Of a stretch of DNA of 64,000 bases, positions 56,200-63,388 are shown one piece after another (the stretch's first letter is position 1; each line of letters opens with the position of its first letter). The stretch comes from Methylovorus mays (lineage in GTDB: Bacteria; Pseudomonadota; Gammaproteobacteria; Burkholderiales; Methylophilaceae). A program made the translations under genes and the position numbers. The notes under the pieces are model-generated. The model made no database searches and was not told where the DNA came from. It saw only the letters and a list, made by a program, of their open reading frames with translations. The DNA lies in assembly GCF_020531915.1 (NCBI RefSeq), contig NZ_JAJAVG010000004.1, positions 1 to 64,000 of the forward strand. The letters are read 5' to 3'.

Positions 56200-58035
56200 T
56201 TATTGTAGGGGTTTGATACTGGAGGGTATGATCTGCGCGCCAAAGTCACGCATTAACGCCTGCACAAAGCCATCTTGCTGGATGGAGGATTCTGCCTGTG
56301 ATTGCAACTCGGCTTTTTCCTGGCTGATCTGGTGCGCAGGGGTGTTGTTGCCGCCACCTATGCTGAATTGCAAGTGCATCTTGCGGCCAAAGTGGGCCTC
56401 AATCGCGGCTTTCAATTTTTCCTGATAATTCGGGTCCAGCAAATGCTTATGTGCTTCTGGCACTTGTAGCTCAAGGCGGTCTTCCGCATGCCCAATCAAC
56501 TCACAATGCTGCGCCAGTGCCCTTGCCAGACCGAGTTTCAGCTTGTCTACCAACAGGCGCCAATTGCCATCGAATTCTTCCTGCAGGCTATTTTCTATGG
56601 CGGATGGTACCAGCGCAGATTCCGATACGGCTGTGTAGGTAGGCTCCGGGGACGATACCTGGGAGGACTGTTCTTTGAAAGCGCTAGCCGGCGTTTCAGG
56701 TGCGATTGCTATGGGGGTATCCGCTGGGATGGGTGCCGGTTCGGCATCTGCATCACTGCTTGATGCCATCGCGCTGGCTTCTGCCACAGGCGTTGCTGGG
56801 GCTATTTGGGGCGATGCATTAGCAGGGGATGGCGTTGCCGATCTCGCCATGGTCGCGGCAGCAAGCGCACTGGCGGCACTGCCTGCATGTTGAGCTAAGG
56901 GGCGATCGCTGCCAGAGGGGGCAGGCGCAGTCGGTGCAGGCTTGCTGGTGCTTTCATTGCTGAATGCCAGCATGCGCAACAGGCACATCGTGAATCCCGC
57001 AAACTCATCCGGGGCCAAACCAAGATCACGGCGGCCCAGCAGGGCAATCTGATAATAAAGCTGCACTTTATCGGCTGGGAGCTTGGCGGCCAGATCCAGC
57101 AGGGCCGTGCGCTCGGGCAGGTCCTGTGGAATGCTTTCCGGTACCGTCTGTGCTACGGCCAGCTGATGAAGTAACTGTGCCAGATCCGCCAGGGCCGTAT
57201 CAAATGACAGGCTGCGTTCTTCCATGCTTTTGGCTTGTGCCATCAGGCTCGGGCCGTCCTGGGCGATCAGGGCGTCCAGCAGGCCGTAGAGATAGCTTTG
57301 GTCGATGGCGCCCAGCATGGCCCTGACTTCGCTTTCATTAACCCGGTTACCACCGTAGGCAATGGCTTGGTCCAGCAGGGAAAGGGCATCGCGCATGCTG
57401 CCATTGGCAGCGCGGCTGATCAGTTGCAGCGCCACGCTGTCTGAGGGGATATTTTCCTTGGCGAGGACTTCCTGCAAATGGCTGGTAATCGCCGGTGTCG
57501 ACATTTGGCGCAAATTGAATTGCAGACAGCGCGAAAGCACGGTCACTGGCATCTTTTGCGGGTCCGTCGTCGCCAGGATGAACTTGACGTGAGCCGGGGG
57601 CTCTTCCAGCGTTTTCAACATGGCATTGAAGGCAGAGCGCGACAGCATGTGCACTTCATCGATGATGTAGACCTTGAAGCGCCCTACGGTCGGGGCGTAT
57701 TGGGCGTTATCCAGCAGCTCGCGCATGCTGTCCACCTGGGTGTTGGATGCCGCATCCACTTCCAGCATGTCGACAAAGCGGCCGCGGTCGATGTCGACGC
57801 AGGCCGAGCAGACGCCGCACGGATGAGCGGTAATGCCGGTTTCGCAATTCAGGGATTTGGCCAGGATACGGGCCAGCGTGGTCTTGCCTACACCGCGGGT
57901 ACCGGTAAAAAGATACGCATGGTGCAGCCGTTGTTGCTCAAGGGCATTGGTCAGTGCGCGCACCACATGTTCCTGTCCGACCAGCGCTTCGAACAGCTTT
58001 GGGCGCCATTTCCGGGCAAGAACTTGATAACTCAT
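56200..58035 (-). CDS. dnaX: DNA polymerase III tau/gamma subunit
   Basis: A 611-residue clamp-loader AAA+ ATPase. Walker A is in GTRGVGKTTLARILA, zinc ligands are in CGVCSAC and the upstream Cys, Walker B is in IIDEVHMLS, and the sensor SRC motif is in VTVLSRCLQFNLR. A Pro/Ala/Ser-rich linker (about 365-480) and a C-terminal domain (about 490-600), which contacts the polymerase, follow. I saw no A-rich slip site of the E. coli type, so a separate gamma form is not evident. The 4.5S RNA gene lies upstream. Confidence 0.95.
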   Translation of the reverse strand: MSYQVLARKWRPKLFEALVGQEHVVRALTNALEQQRLHHAYLFTGTRGVGKTTLARILAKSLNCETGITAHPCGVCSACVDIDRGRFVDMLEVDAASNTQVDSMRELLDNAQYAPTVGRFKVYIIDEVHMLSRSAFNAMLKTLEEPPAHVKFILATTDPQKMPVTVLSRCLQFNLRQMSTPAITSHLQEVLAKENIPSDSVALQLISRAANGSMRDALSLLDQAIAYGGNRVNESEVRAMLGAIDQSYLYGLLDALIAQDGPSLMAQAKSMEERSLSFDTALADLAQLLHQLAVAQTVPESIPQDLPERTALLDLAAKLPADKVQLYYQIALLGRRDLGLAPDEFAGFTMCLLRMLAFSNESTSKPAPTAPAPSGSDRPLAQHAGSAASALAAATMARSATPSPANASPQIAPATPVAEASAMASSSDADAEPAPIPADTPIAIAPETPASAFKEQSSQVSSPEPTYTAVSESALVPSAIENSLQEEFDGNWRLLVDKLKLGLARALAQHCELIGHAEDRLELQVPEAHKHLLDPNYQEKLKAAIEAHFGRKMHLQFSIGGGNNTPAHQISQEKAELQSQAESSIQQDGFVQALMRDFGAQIIPSSIKPLQ

Positions 58036-58151
58036 AAGGCAGGCGTTTACTTAGATTAGCGAGACTACAACTTTAGTCCAAAAAGCGCATTCGCGTAAGA
58101 GCGGAAATTTGATCATGAGGATGTCACTTGCATGATCAAACCCTGGGAGTT

Positions 58152-58252
58152 CGGTGGCGAGCCCAGCCCCCGGCACTTGCTTCAATAACTGTGGCTGCTT
58201 CCTTCCGGACCTGACCAGGTTCGCTACTTTGCAATGCGGGGAGGCCCGCCGG
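58152..58252 (-). ncRNA. ffs: 4.5S RNA (signal recognition particle RNA, small bacterial type)
   Basis: The minus strand contains the universal SRP tetraloop-and-bulge block (GGTCAGGTCCGGAAGGAAGC) and flanking arms that pair, 5' GGCGGGCC with 3' GGGCTCGCC. This forms the single long hairpin that binds Ffh. About 100 bases in length. Exact ends are uncertain by a few bases. It lies upstream of dnaX, a common place for ffs in Betaproteobacteria. Confidence 0.93.
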
Positions 58253-58392
58253 AGATAATTCTAGCGCAAAACGCCTGGATTCCCTAATCGAAATAGATGC
58301 TCTCAGCGAGGCAAGCCAGCTAGATAATGCCTGGTCCATGCGCTATAGTGCGGAGATAAATCAATGAAGTAAATAAGAATCTCAAGGGTTAA

Positions 58393-59664
58393 GTGCGCGA
58401 AAAATCTGGCATGTTTAGCATTCAGCAACCATGGCAAGGGCGTATCAAGGGAATGTGGTCCACGCTGCAAAGCCCGACAGCCAGCCTGCTAGGCCAGGCT
58501 ATTCTGTTTTTTCTGGTGCTGGCAGAAAGCCTGATTTGCGTATTCTGGATTTACACCCTCTCCGGCCTGGGCGATGGCTACGCTCTCATGGCGGCGGTGC
58601 CTTATGTCTACCTTGTGTTTTCCTACGCCAGTCTGCTCTTGTTCTATCGTATGCAGCGCTTCGATTATTTTGTTTTTACGCAGCTGGTCATGCTGCTGGT
58701 CATGCCTTTTTTCATGCAATGGATTATTGGCGGGTTTGAAGCATCCAGTGGCATGGCGATCTGGGCGCTACTATCGCCCGTCGGTGCCATGATGATTCTG
58801 GGCGCGACACAGTCTACGCAATGGTTTGCCCTGTTTCTCATTCTGGCCGGGGTTTCCTGGCAACTGAACAGCCTGTTCGCGGGCTATGCGCTACCTATTC
58901 CTGCCACGACCAAAAGCATATTTTTCCTGATCAATCTGGCAGGTGTCGCCAGCATTCTGTATACCGTTCTGCGCTATTTTCAGTCGCAGAAAGCCAGGCT
59001 CATGGAGGCTTTGTCATACGAACAGGCGCGTTCGGAGAAGCTGTTACTCAGCCTGCTGCCAGTGTCTATTGCAGAACGCTTGAAAGCTGGCGAGGTGAAA
59101 ATAGCTGACCGCTATGAACATGTGACCATTCTCTTTGCGGATTTGGTGGATTTCACGCGACTGTCCCTGCATCTGTCGCCAGAAGCGCTGCTGGACTTAC
59201 TGAATGAGGTGTTTTCCGGGTTTGACCGCTTGGCGGCCAAGTATGGCCTGGAGAAGATCAAGACCATAGGGGATGCCTACATGCTGGTCTGCGGTGCCCC
59301 GATCGAGCGAACTGATCATGCCGAAGCGGTGGCGGATATGGCATTGGAGGTGCAGGCCTTGTTGCAGGCCATCTCCACCCAGCTGGGTACGCCGTTATCC
59401 ATGCGTATCGGCATCAATAGCGGCCCCGTGGTGGCAGGCGTGATCGGCCACTCAAAATTCAGCTACGACCTGTGGGGTGACGCCGTCAATCTTGCCCGGC
59501 GCATGGAGCAATATGGGATAGCCGGTGACATACAAGTGTCAGAGGCAACTTACCAACTATTACGTGAGCACTACGTGCTGGAGCGTCGAGGGACCATTCT
59601 GATAAAAGGACACGACGAGCAGGTGGCCGCCTATCTACTGAAATCCAGGCGAACAGCATTTTAG
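58393..59664 (+). CDS. membrane-bound class III adenylate cyclase
   Basis: A 423-residue protein. Six hydrophobic helices (about 32-205) are followed by a short coiled coil (about 205-225) and a class III cyclase domain (about 235-420). Metal Asp residues are in VTILFADLVDFTRLS. The adenine-selecting Lys lies in LEKIKTIGDAYM, and the Asp/Arg pair is in YDLWGDAVNLARRME, so cAMP is the likely product. The start is GTG 58393, preceded by AAGGG at 58384; an ATG at 58411 is an alternative. The membrane part may be a sensor of unknown input. Confidence 0.88.
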   Translation: MREKSGMFSIQQPWQGRIKGMWSTLQSPTASLLGQAILFFLVLAESLICVFWIYTLSGLGDGYALMAAVPYVYLVFSYASLLLFYRMQRFDYFVFTQLVMLLVMPFFMQWIIGGFEASSGMAIWALLSPVGAMMILGATQSTQWFALFLILAGVSWQLNSLFAGYALPIPATTKSIFFLINLAGVASILYTVLRYFQSQKARLMEALSYEQARSEKLLLSLLPVSIAERLKAGEVKIADRYEHVTILFADLVDFTRLSLHLSPEALLDLLNEVFSGFDRLAAKYGLEKIKTIGDAYMLVCGAPIERTDHAEAVADMALEVQALLQAISTQLGTPLSMRIGINSGPVVAGVIGHSKFSYDLWGDAVNLARRMEQYGIAGDIQVSEATYQLLREHYVLERRGTILIKGHDEQVAAYLLKSRRTAF

Positions 59665-59710
59665 GTTTGGATAGCCGCAAGACTTGATATATAATCCGGC
59701 TCCACGTTAC

Positions 59711-59801
59711 GGAAGGGTGGATGAGTGGTTTAAGTCGCACGCCTGGAAAGCGTGTTTAGGCTAATAGCCTAACGCGGGTTCGAATCCCGCCCCTTCCGCC
59801 A
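59711..59801 (+). tRNA. tRNA-Ser (anticodon GGA)
   Basis: The acceptor arm GGAAGGG pairs with CCCTTCC, followed by the discriminator G and an encoded CCA. A long variable arm (TAGGCTAATAGCCTA) and a T-arm (GGGTTCGAATCCC) mark a class II serine tRNA. The anticodon loop CTGGAAA gives GGA, decoding TCC and TCT. Its 3' end is the probable integration site of the neighbouring element. Confidence 0.96.
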
Positions 59802-59810
59802 TTTGCTATG

Positions 59811-59840
59811 CTACGCTAATCTACGTTAATCCACGCTAAA
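59811..59840. repeat. three tandem 10-base repeats next to the attachment site
   Basis: CTACGCTAAT, CTACGTTAAT and CCACGCTAAA follow each other without gaps, ten bases after the tRNA. Two related copies (TTACGTTGAT and TAACGTTGCC) lie in the end of the integrase gene at about 59892-59911. Short direct repeats in this place are typical arm-type binding sites of the integrase or excisionase. Confidence 0.65.
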
Positions 59841-59862
59841 CTCATTATTATTACTGGGTTTA

Positions 59863-61146
59863 TCAGGCGCCGGAAATCTTCCTTGCCTTAGATTTACGTT
59901 GATTAACGTTGCCTTCATTGCCCCAAGTTTGCCCCAAATCCGATTTTTTGTTTTTCTCAGTACCAAATCCTGAGTAGTCGCCACGCGGCATGCGGCTCAC
60001 GGATTTAATCCAGCGGGCGTAATTTCTACGGACCATCTCAGTTGTCGTATGGCCAAGCAGCTCGGCTACAAGCATTTCTGATTCGCCGCCCATCAGCAGG
60101 GTCGTCGCAAAGGTGTGGCGCGTTTGATATGGGTTCCTGTACCTTACCCCTGCATTTCGTATGATCCGGCGCCAGCTGCTCTCGCGCACGTGTGCGTCAT
60201 CGCGCCATGACCGGCGCGTAACCGGGTGTGTGAAAATGTGATCCTGCGCCATGTAGCTGATAGGTTTCATCGCGTTGATGGCATCAAGAGCACCTGGCAA
60301 CAAAGGCAACATCCGCTTACTGGATTTTGTCTTTGTCTCTTTTTTCTCCACCGGCCCGTCAAAACCATCGACTGTGACTTTGTTGATGGATATTTCATGA
60401 CGCAGCCAGTCGATATCCTGCCATCTTAGCGATATCATTTCCGAGGTGCGTAGGCCGCTGGTAAAGGCGAACTGCCACATTGATTTTTCTTCAACCGTGG
60501 TACAGGCGCCAAGGATCGCTCGAATTTCCTCAGCGTCAAAAGGATCTACCTCGTAGTCGCTCTTATTAATCTTGGGCAATACCTTTACCAAGATGATCTT
60601 GTCTAGAGGATTGGAGTCAATTAGCTCATCTGTGACGGCCTGCTTAAGCACGTTCGATAGAGGGCAAAGAATATTTTTCACTCGCTTGTGAGTGACGTTC
60701 AATGTCTTGAGCCATGCGCGAAGCATGGCGGCCGTTAGGTCTTTTGCCAGTACCTTACCGAAACGTGGGCGAAGGTGGGCCGCTGTAACCTCTTTGTAGC
60801 CTCTTACGGTAGAGGGGGATAGGGTGGCCTCGGCAATAGATAAATATTCGTCCAGAAGCTCGCCCAGCGTTATGTCTGGGGTCATCGCAAAGCCGAACAT
60901 CAATGCTCGCTTTGATTTTGGGAAGTAGTTGCGATACTCAAACTTCTTGTGCGCTATGGCATTGTTGATTTCGCCAAGCAGATTCTTTGCGTATTTGATA
61001 TTTTCACGGCTGGCCATAACGTCCAGCTTTTCGCGGCAACGCACGCCGCGGAATTGAAACACGATGCGCAGCGTGTCGCCGCGCTTCCCAGGGCGTACTT
61101 CTACGCCGCTTGGGATAACTCCGTATGAGGTTGCTGGTTTAGCCAT
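59863..61146 (-). CDS. int: tyrosine recombinase/integrase (DUF3596 arm domain)
   Basis: A 427-residue site-specific recombinase. An N-terminal arm-binding domain of DUF3596 type (YGVIPSGVEVRPGKRG) comes first, then a SAM-like core-binding domain (about 100-185). The catalytic domain has Arg in TSGLRTSEMISLRW, Lys in KTKSSKRMLPL, YQTRHTFATTLL as the H-x-x-R box variant usual in this group, HTTTEMVRRNYARWI with the final His and the nucleophile Tyr. The frame opens at 61173; I prefer the ATG at 61146 with a GGGAA upstream. It is the element's integrase, acting on the tRNA-Ser end. Confidence 0.93.
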   Translation of the reverse strand: MAKPATSYGVIPSGVEVRPGKRGDTLRIVFQFRGVRCREKLDVMASRENIKYAKNLLGEINNAIAHKKFEYRNYFPKSKRALMFGFAMTPDITLGELLDEYLSIAEATLSPSTVRGYKEVTAAHLRPRFGKVLAKDLTAAMLRAWLKTLNVTHKRVKNILCPLSNVLKQAVTDELIDSNPLDKIILVKVLPKINKSDYEVDPFDAEEIRAILGACTTVEEKSMWQFAFTSGLRTSEMISLRWQDIDWLRHEISINKVTVDGFDGPVEKKETKTKSSKRMLPLLPGALDAINAMKPISYMAQDHIFTHPVTRRSWRDDAHVRESSWRRIIRNAGVRYRNPYQTRHTFATTLLMGGESEMLVAELLGHTTTEMVRRNYARWIKSVSRMPRGDYSGFGTEKNKKSDLGQTWGNEGNVNQRKSKARKISGA

Positions 61147-61328
61147 TCGTTTGTATTTTCCCAATGAATCCATAATGTCCGGGGGCCGGTTCTCTTGTAA
61201 TGCTTACCGGATGCCCAGATGCCGTCTCGAATGCGCTCCTTTATTGTGAACATGGGCTCCCCCTTTAACTCACAGTATCGTTCGGCGCGGATCCACTCAA
61301 GGGCCAGAATAGGGTGCACATTACTCAT
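61101..61328 (-). CDS. probable excisionase
   Basis: A 75-residue basic protein with a winged-helix-like pattern: LEWIRAERYCELKGEP, then IRDGIWASGKHYKRTG and TLWIHWENTNEWL. This resembles phage excisionase-like families such as DUF1233, which bend DNA and steer the integrase to excision. It overlaps the int gene by 46 bases beyond the chosen int start and lies upstream of it, the usual xis-int order. The start overlaps the stop of the gene before it. Confidence 0.7.
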   Translation of the reverse strand: MSNVHPILALEWIRAERYCELKGEPMFTIKERIRDGIWASGKHYKRTGPRTLWIHWENTNEWLNQQPHTELSQAA

Positions 61329-61579
61329 AGGGTAGGCTCATCCTCGACTCGATTTACATAGACGGCCTGAGTTCCCAATATGCCAGCAGCAAGGGCGGCC
61401 ATTAAAGTTGCTTTGCCTATTCCTGAATGGCCGATTGTTCCGATGCTCACGCGCGTGATGCGCTTGGACTCCTGGCTCTTCCGTTCCTCTTGCTGCTCAG
61501 CCTCGTGCTGTTTCTTTGCCGCCACAGCTTTAGCCTTGCGCTGTTCATATGTGCCGCGTTGTTTAGCTTGTCCCATCAT
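61325..61579 (-). CDS. small phage protein with a degenerate EF-Tu-like P-loop segment
   Basis: An 84-residue protein. The first half is a Lys/Gln/Glu-rich helix (MGQAKQRGTYEQRK). The second half reads VSIGTIGHSGIGKATLMAAL, which closely follows the first G motif of elongation factor Tu ([20 protein letters not shown]). The key Thr of the P-loop is Ala here and the Asp-His is lost, so GTP binding is doubtful. Only this one G motif is present; no G2-G5. Start: ATG pair at 61579/61576, overlapping the preceding stop. The frame opens further at 61615. Function unknown. Confidence 0.6.
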   Translation of the reverse strand: MMGQAKQRGTYEQRKAKAVAAKKQHEAEQQEERKSQESKRITRVSIGTIGHSGIGKATLMAALAAGILGTQAVYVNRVEDEPTL

Positions 61580-61917
61580 GCCCCCTTGCGCAGCGCGAGA
61601 ATCTTGCCGACGCATTCGGATATGCCAGATTGCGCGTCGGTACGCATTTCAGGCCATTTACTGTATTCGCGCTCCTGATAGTCATCAGATATGTTCTCAA
61701 GCAACTCTGCCGCTGCCTCAATAGCCGCGTTCCATTGGTCGGGCTGTGCGGGCTGGGATGTGTGGTAAGTAGATGGTTTAATAAGAGCACGGACTTTATC
61801 GGCTAGCTCTTTGGCTCTAGCTTGCTGCTCACTCGCCAATCCATCGTGGTCAAAATACGCATCGTTATCTTCAATCAATTTAGCTGCTGCTTCCAATGCC
61901 ACAGCATCACCCTGCAC
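61576..61917 (-). CDS. hypothetical phage protein
   Basis: A helical 113-residue acidic protein, rich in Ala and Glu (ALEAAAKLIEDNDAYFDHDG, and NAAIEAAAELLENISDDY). Two similar Ala-rich helical stretches suggest an internal duplication. I cannot name a family. The start is a GTG at 61917 without a strong ribosome binding site; the open frame runs on upstream (QYQSGRAAVQGD), so the N-terminus may be missing. The stop overlaps the start of the next gene in an ATGA, so the leftward genes form one operon with int. Confidence 0.55.
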   Translation of the reverse strand: MQGDAVALEAAAKLIEDNDAYFDHDGLASEQQARAKELADKVRALIKPSTYHTSQPAQPDQWNAAIEAAAELLENISDDYQEREYSKWPEMRTDAQSGISECVGKILALRKGA

Positions 61918-61932
61918 CGCAGCACGGCCCGA

Positions 61933-62058
61933 TTGGTATTGCCGCGCGCCGAGGCTGTGCGCATGTTTGACGAGGGCCGGGCACGGACTTTTGCGCTGTA
62001 TGAAAAGAACGGCTGGCTGGAAGAACTTGGGTACCAGCTTGAAAAGGTGGCGGCATGA
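61933..62058 (+). pseudogene. 3' remnant of a rightward phage gene
   Basis: The frame ending at the TGA at 62056-62058 reads LPRAEAVRMFDEGRARTFAL, then YEKNGWLEELGYQLEKVAA. It looks like the end of a real phage protein, but no N-terminal part or strong start is present; an ATG at 61963 would give only 31 residues. Its stop forms an ATGA overlap with the next gene, as in an intact operon. The missing 5' part, facing the missing 5' part of the opposite gene, suggests a deletion at about 61920-61940. Confidence 0.5.
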
Positions 62059-62423
62059 AGTGCGCCTATTGCGATCAGAAAGCTGAGGTTTTCTGCGATT
62101 ACATCTATGGAACCCCGGAAGAGTTCGTTAAGAACGGGATTATTCAGAAGATCGTGCCGTTTGTGACCTGCGACTTGCCTATGTGCAAGGATCACCGCGT
62201 TTACAAAGGGAATATCCATTACAGCGGATCCCGGGATGTTTCAGGCTTCGAGACCATTGACTGGTGCATGTGCCACACGGATGACGAAAAGCTGCACCGC
62301 CCAATGAATGATGATCTGGCCAAGAAGTTTAGGAAAGCGCAGATATTCCAGGCCCAAGGCGGTATCAGGCTTGTGCATTCAGGAGCCGTTCAAACGGACT
62401 TGTTTACCGGGGGTGCTGCATGA
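62055..62423 (+). CDS. Cys-rich phage protein, probable zinc binding
   Basis: A 122-residue protein with a likely zinc ribbon: CAYCDQKAEVFC, then CDLPMCKDH and CMCHTDDEK. It begins MKCAYCDQKAEVF. I know such proteins only as hypothetical phage gene products, possibly nucleic-acid binding. It starts four bases inside the preceding remnant and overlaps the next gene by four bases. Confidence 0.7.
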   Translation: MKCAYCDQKAEVFCDYIYGTPEEFVKNGIIQKIVPFVTCDLPMCKDHRVYKGNIHYSGSRDVSGFETIDWCMCHTDDEKLHRPMNDDLAKKFRKAQIFQAQGGIRLVHSGAVQTDLFTGGAA

Positions 62424-62629
62424 GCAAATCCATCAAAGGTGCAAAAGGGCCAGGCCATGAGTATTGGTCAAGACGGCCCCAGGGTGGCGGTAATGGTACG
62501 CCCGGAGCCTATAACAAATCGCTCACGCACAAAGCCGAGCGCCACCAATCACAGACTGAAATTCAAACCGGGCTGGATGAGATCGGCTATCCCGACGAAG
62601 AGCCGGCGCGCCTGGGGTGGGACGAATGA
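62420..62629 (+). CDS. small hypothetical phage protein
   Basis: A 69-residue hydrophilic protein, basic and Gly-rich at the start (KGAKGPGHEYWSRRPQGGG) and acidic at the end (YPDEEPARLGWDE). No family recognised. The start overlaps the gene before and the stop overlaps the next one, so it belongs to a compact phage operon. Confidence 0.6.
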   Translation: MSKSIKGAKGPGHEYWSRRPQGGGNGTPGAYNKSLTHKAERHQSQTEIQTGLDEIGYPDEEPARLGWDE

Positions 62630-62943
62630 GCAGCGTGATCCTGAAAAAACCAAAAAAGCGGACCCCAGCTCAAGCGGCATGGTCCAGCCATAAGAGCAAG
62701 GCAACGGCTTCAATTCTTGAAGCGAAGTTTATGCAGTTTCTGCGCGCCTATAAATTGGAATGCGGCTGGGTTACCGAGCACGTTTTTCACCCAACACGAG
62801 AATGGCGCTTCGACTTTGCCAGGCCCGATATCAAGCTGGCCATTGAGGTTGAAGGCGGCACACTCAGCGGCGGCCGCCATACTCGTGGCGCCGGCTACGA
62901 GGCTGATTGCTACAAGTACAACGAAGCTGCCCGGCTCGGCTGA
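62626..62943 (+). CDS. truncated Vsr-like phage endonuclease
   Basis: A 105-residue protein. The region WRFDFARPDIKLAIEVEGGT is the core of a PD-(D/E)xK/Vsr-like nuclease family common in phages, followed by RHTRGAGYEADCYKYNEAARLG. Proteins of this family usually continue with a W-R-V-L-R-F type strand and about 15-20 more residues. Here a TGA comes exactly at the Trp position, and the sequence behind it is unrelated. The catalytic core is present, but the fold is probably incomplete. The ATG at 62626 overlaps the preceding stop. Confidence 0.65.
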   Translation: MSSVILKKPKKRTPAQAAWSSHKSKATASILEAKFMQFLRAYKLECGWVTEHVFHPTREWRFDFARPDIKLAIEVEGGTLSGGRHTRGAGYEADCYKYNEAARLG

Positions 62944-62977
62944 GGTGCCAGGGCAAGAAAGAGACGACAGCAATCAG

Positions 62978-63388
62978 ATGTTGGCCGCGCTGATGTTTCA
63001 AATGTTAGACCAGATTGACCCGGACACCGACAACTTGGTTGATGCCATGAAAAAGCACATGCAAGAGGCCATCCTTGGCGCCACCAAGGATATAGCGGGC
63101 ATCACCAACAAAATTTCCAAGTATGAGCGGACTATCAAACGCCTTTCGCGCAAGGGCGGTGAAAACGTCATGCAATCTTTCCTGACGGTCAAGGTGGACA
63201 CCCTGCGCAAGAAAATTGACCAGATCAGCCACGTCATCACCGACATGACCAAGCTGATTGAGGTGGTAGACACCTACGTGTACGAGGTGGATGAGCCACC
63301 AATCCCCCAAGCTACTGATTGGCCTGGACTACCCAAAATGTTTGGCCGATATCCATATCGTTATCCAGGTGAAGGGGGTGTTTTATGA
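62978..63388 (+). CDS. hypothetical phage protein, coiled-coil, possibly N-terminally truncated
   Basis: A 136-residue protein with a long helical centre (ITNKISKYERTIKRLSRKGG, then KVDTLRKKIDQISHVI) and a Pro-rich end (EVDEPPIPQATDWPGLPK). The frame is open upstream to 62942, directly at the truncated endonuclease stop (EVPGQERDDSNQ), so the true N-terminus may be lost. The function is unknown; chaperone or tail-accessory types in phages can look like this. The ATGA at its end overlaps a potential new start at 63385. Confidence 0.55.
   Translation: MLAALMFQMLDQIDPDTDNLVDAMKKHMQEAILGATKDIAGITNKISKYERTIKRLSRKGGENVMQSFLTVKVDTLRKKIDQISHVITDMTKLIEVVDTYVYEVDEPPIPQATDWPGLPKMFGRYPYRYPGEGGVL

Noticed and set aside
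58136-58339. 67-codon minus-strand frame over the 4.5S RNA
   Set aside because: It overlaps the SRP RNA exactly and only translates its stem.
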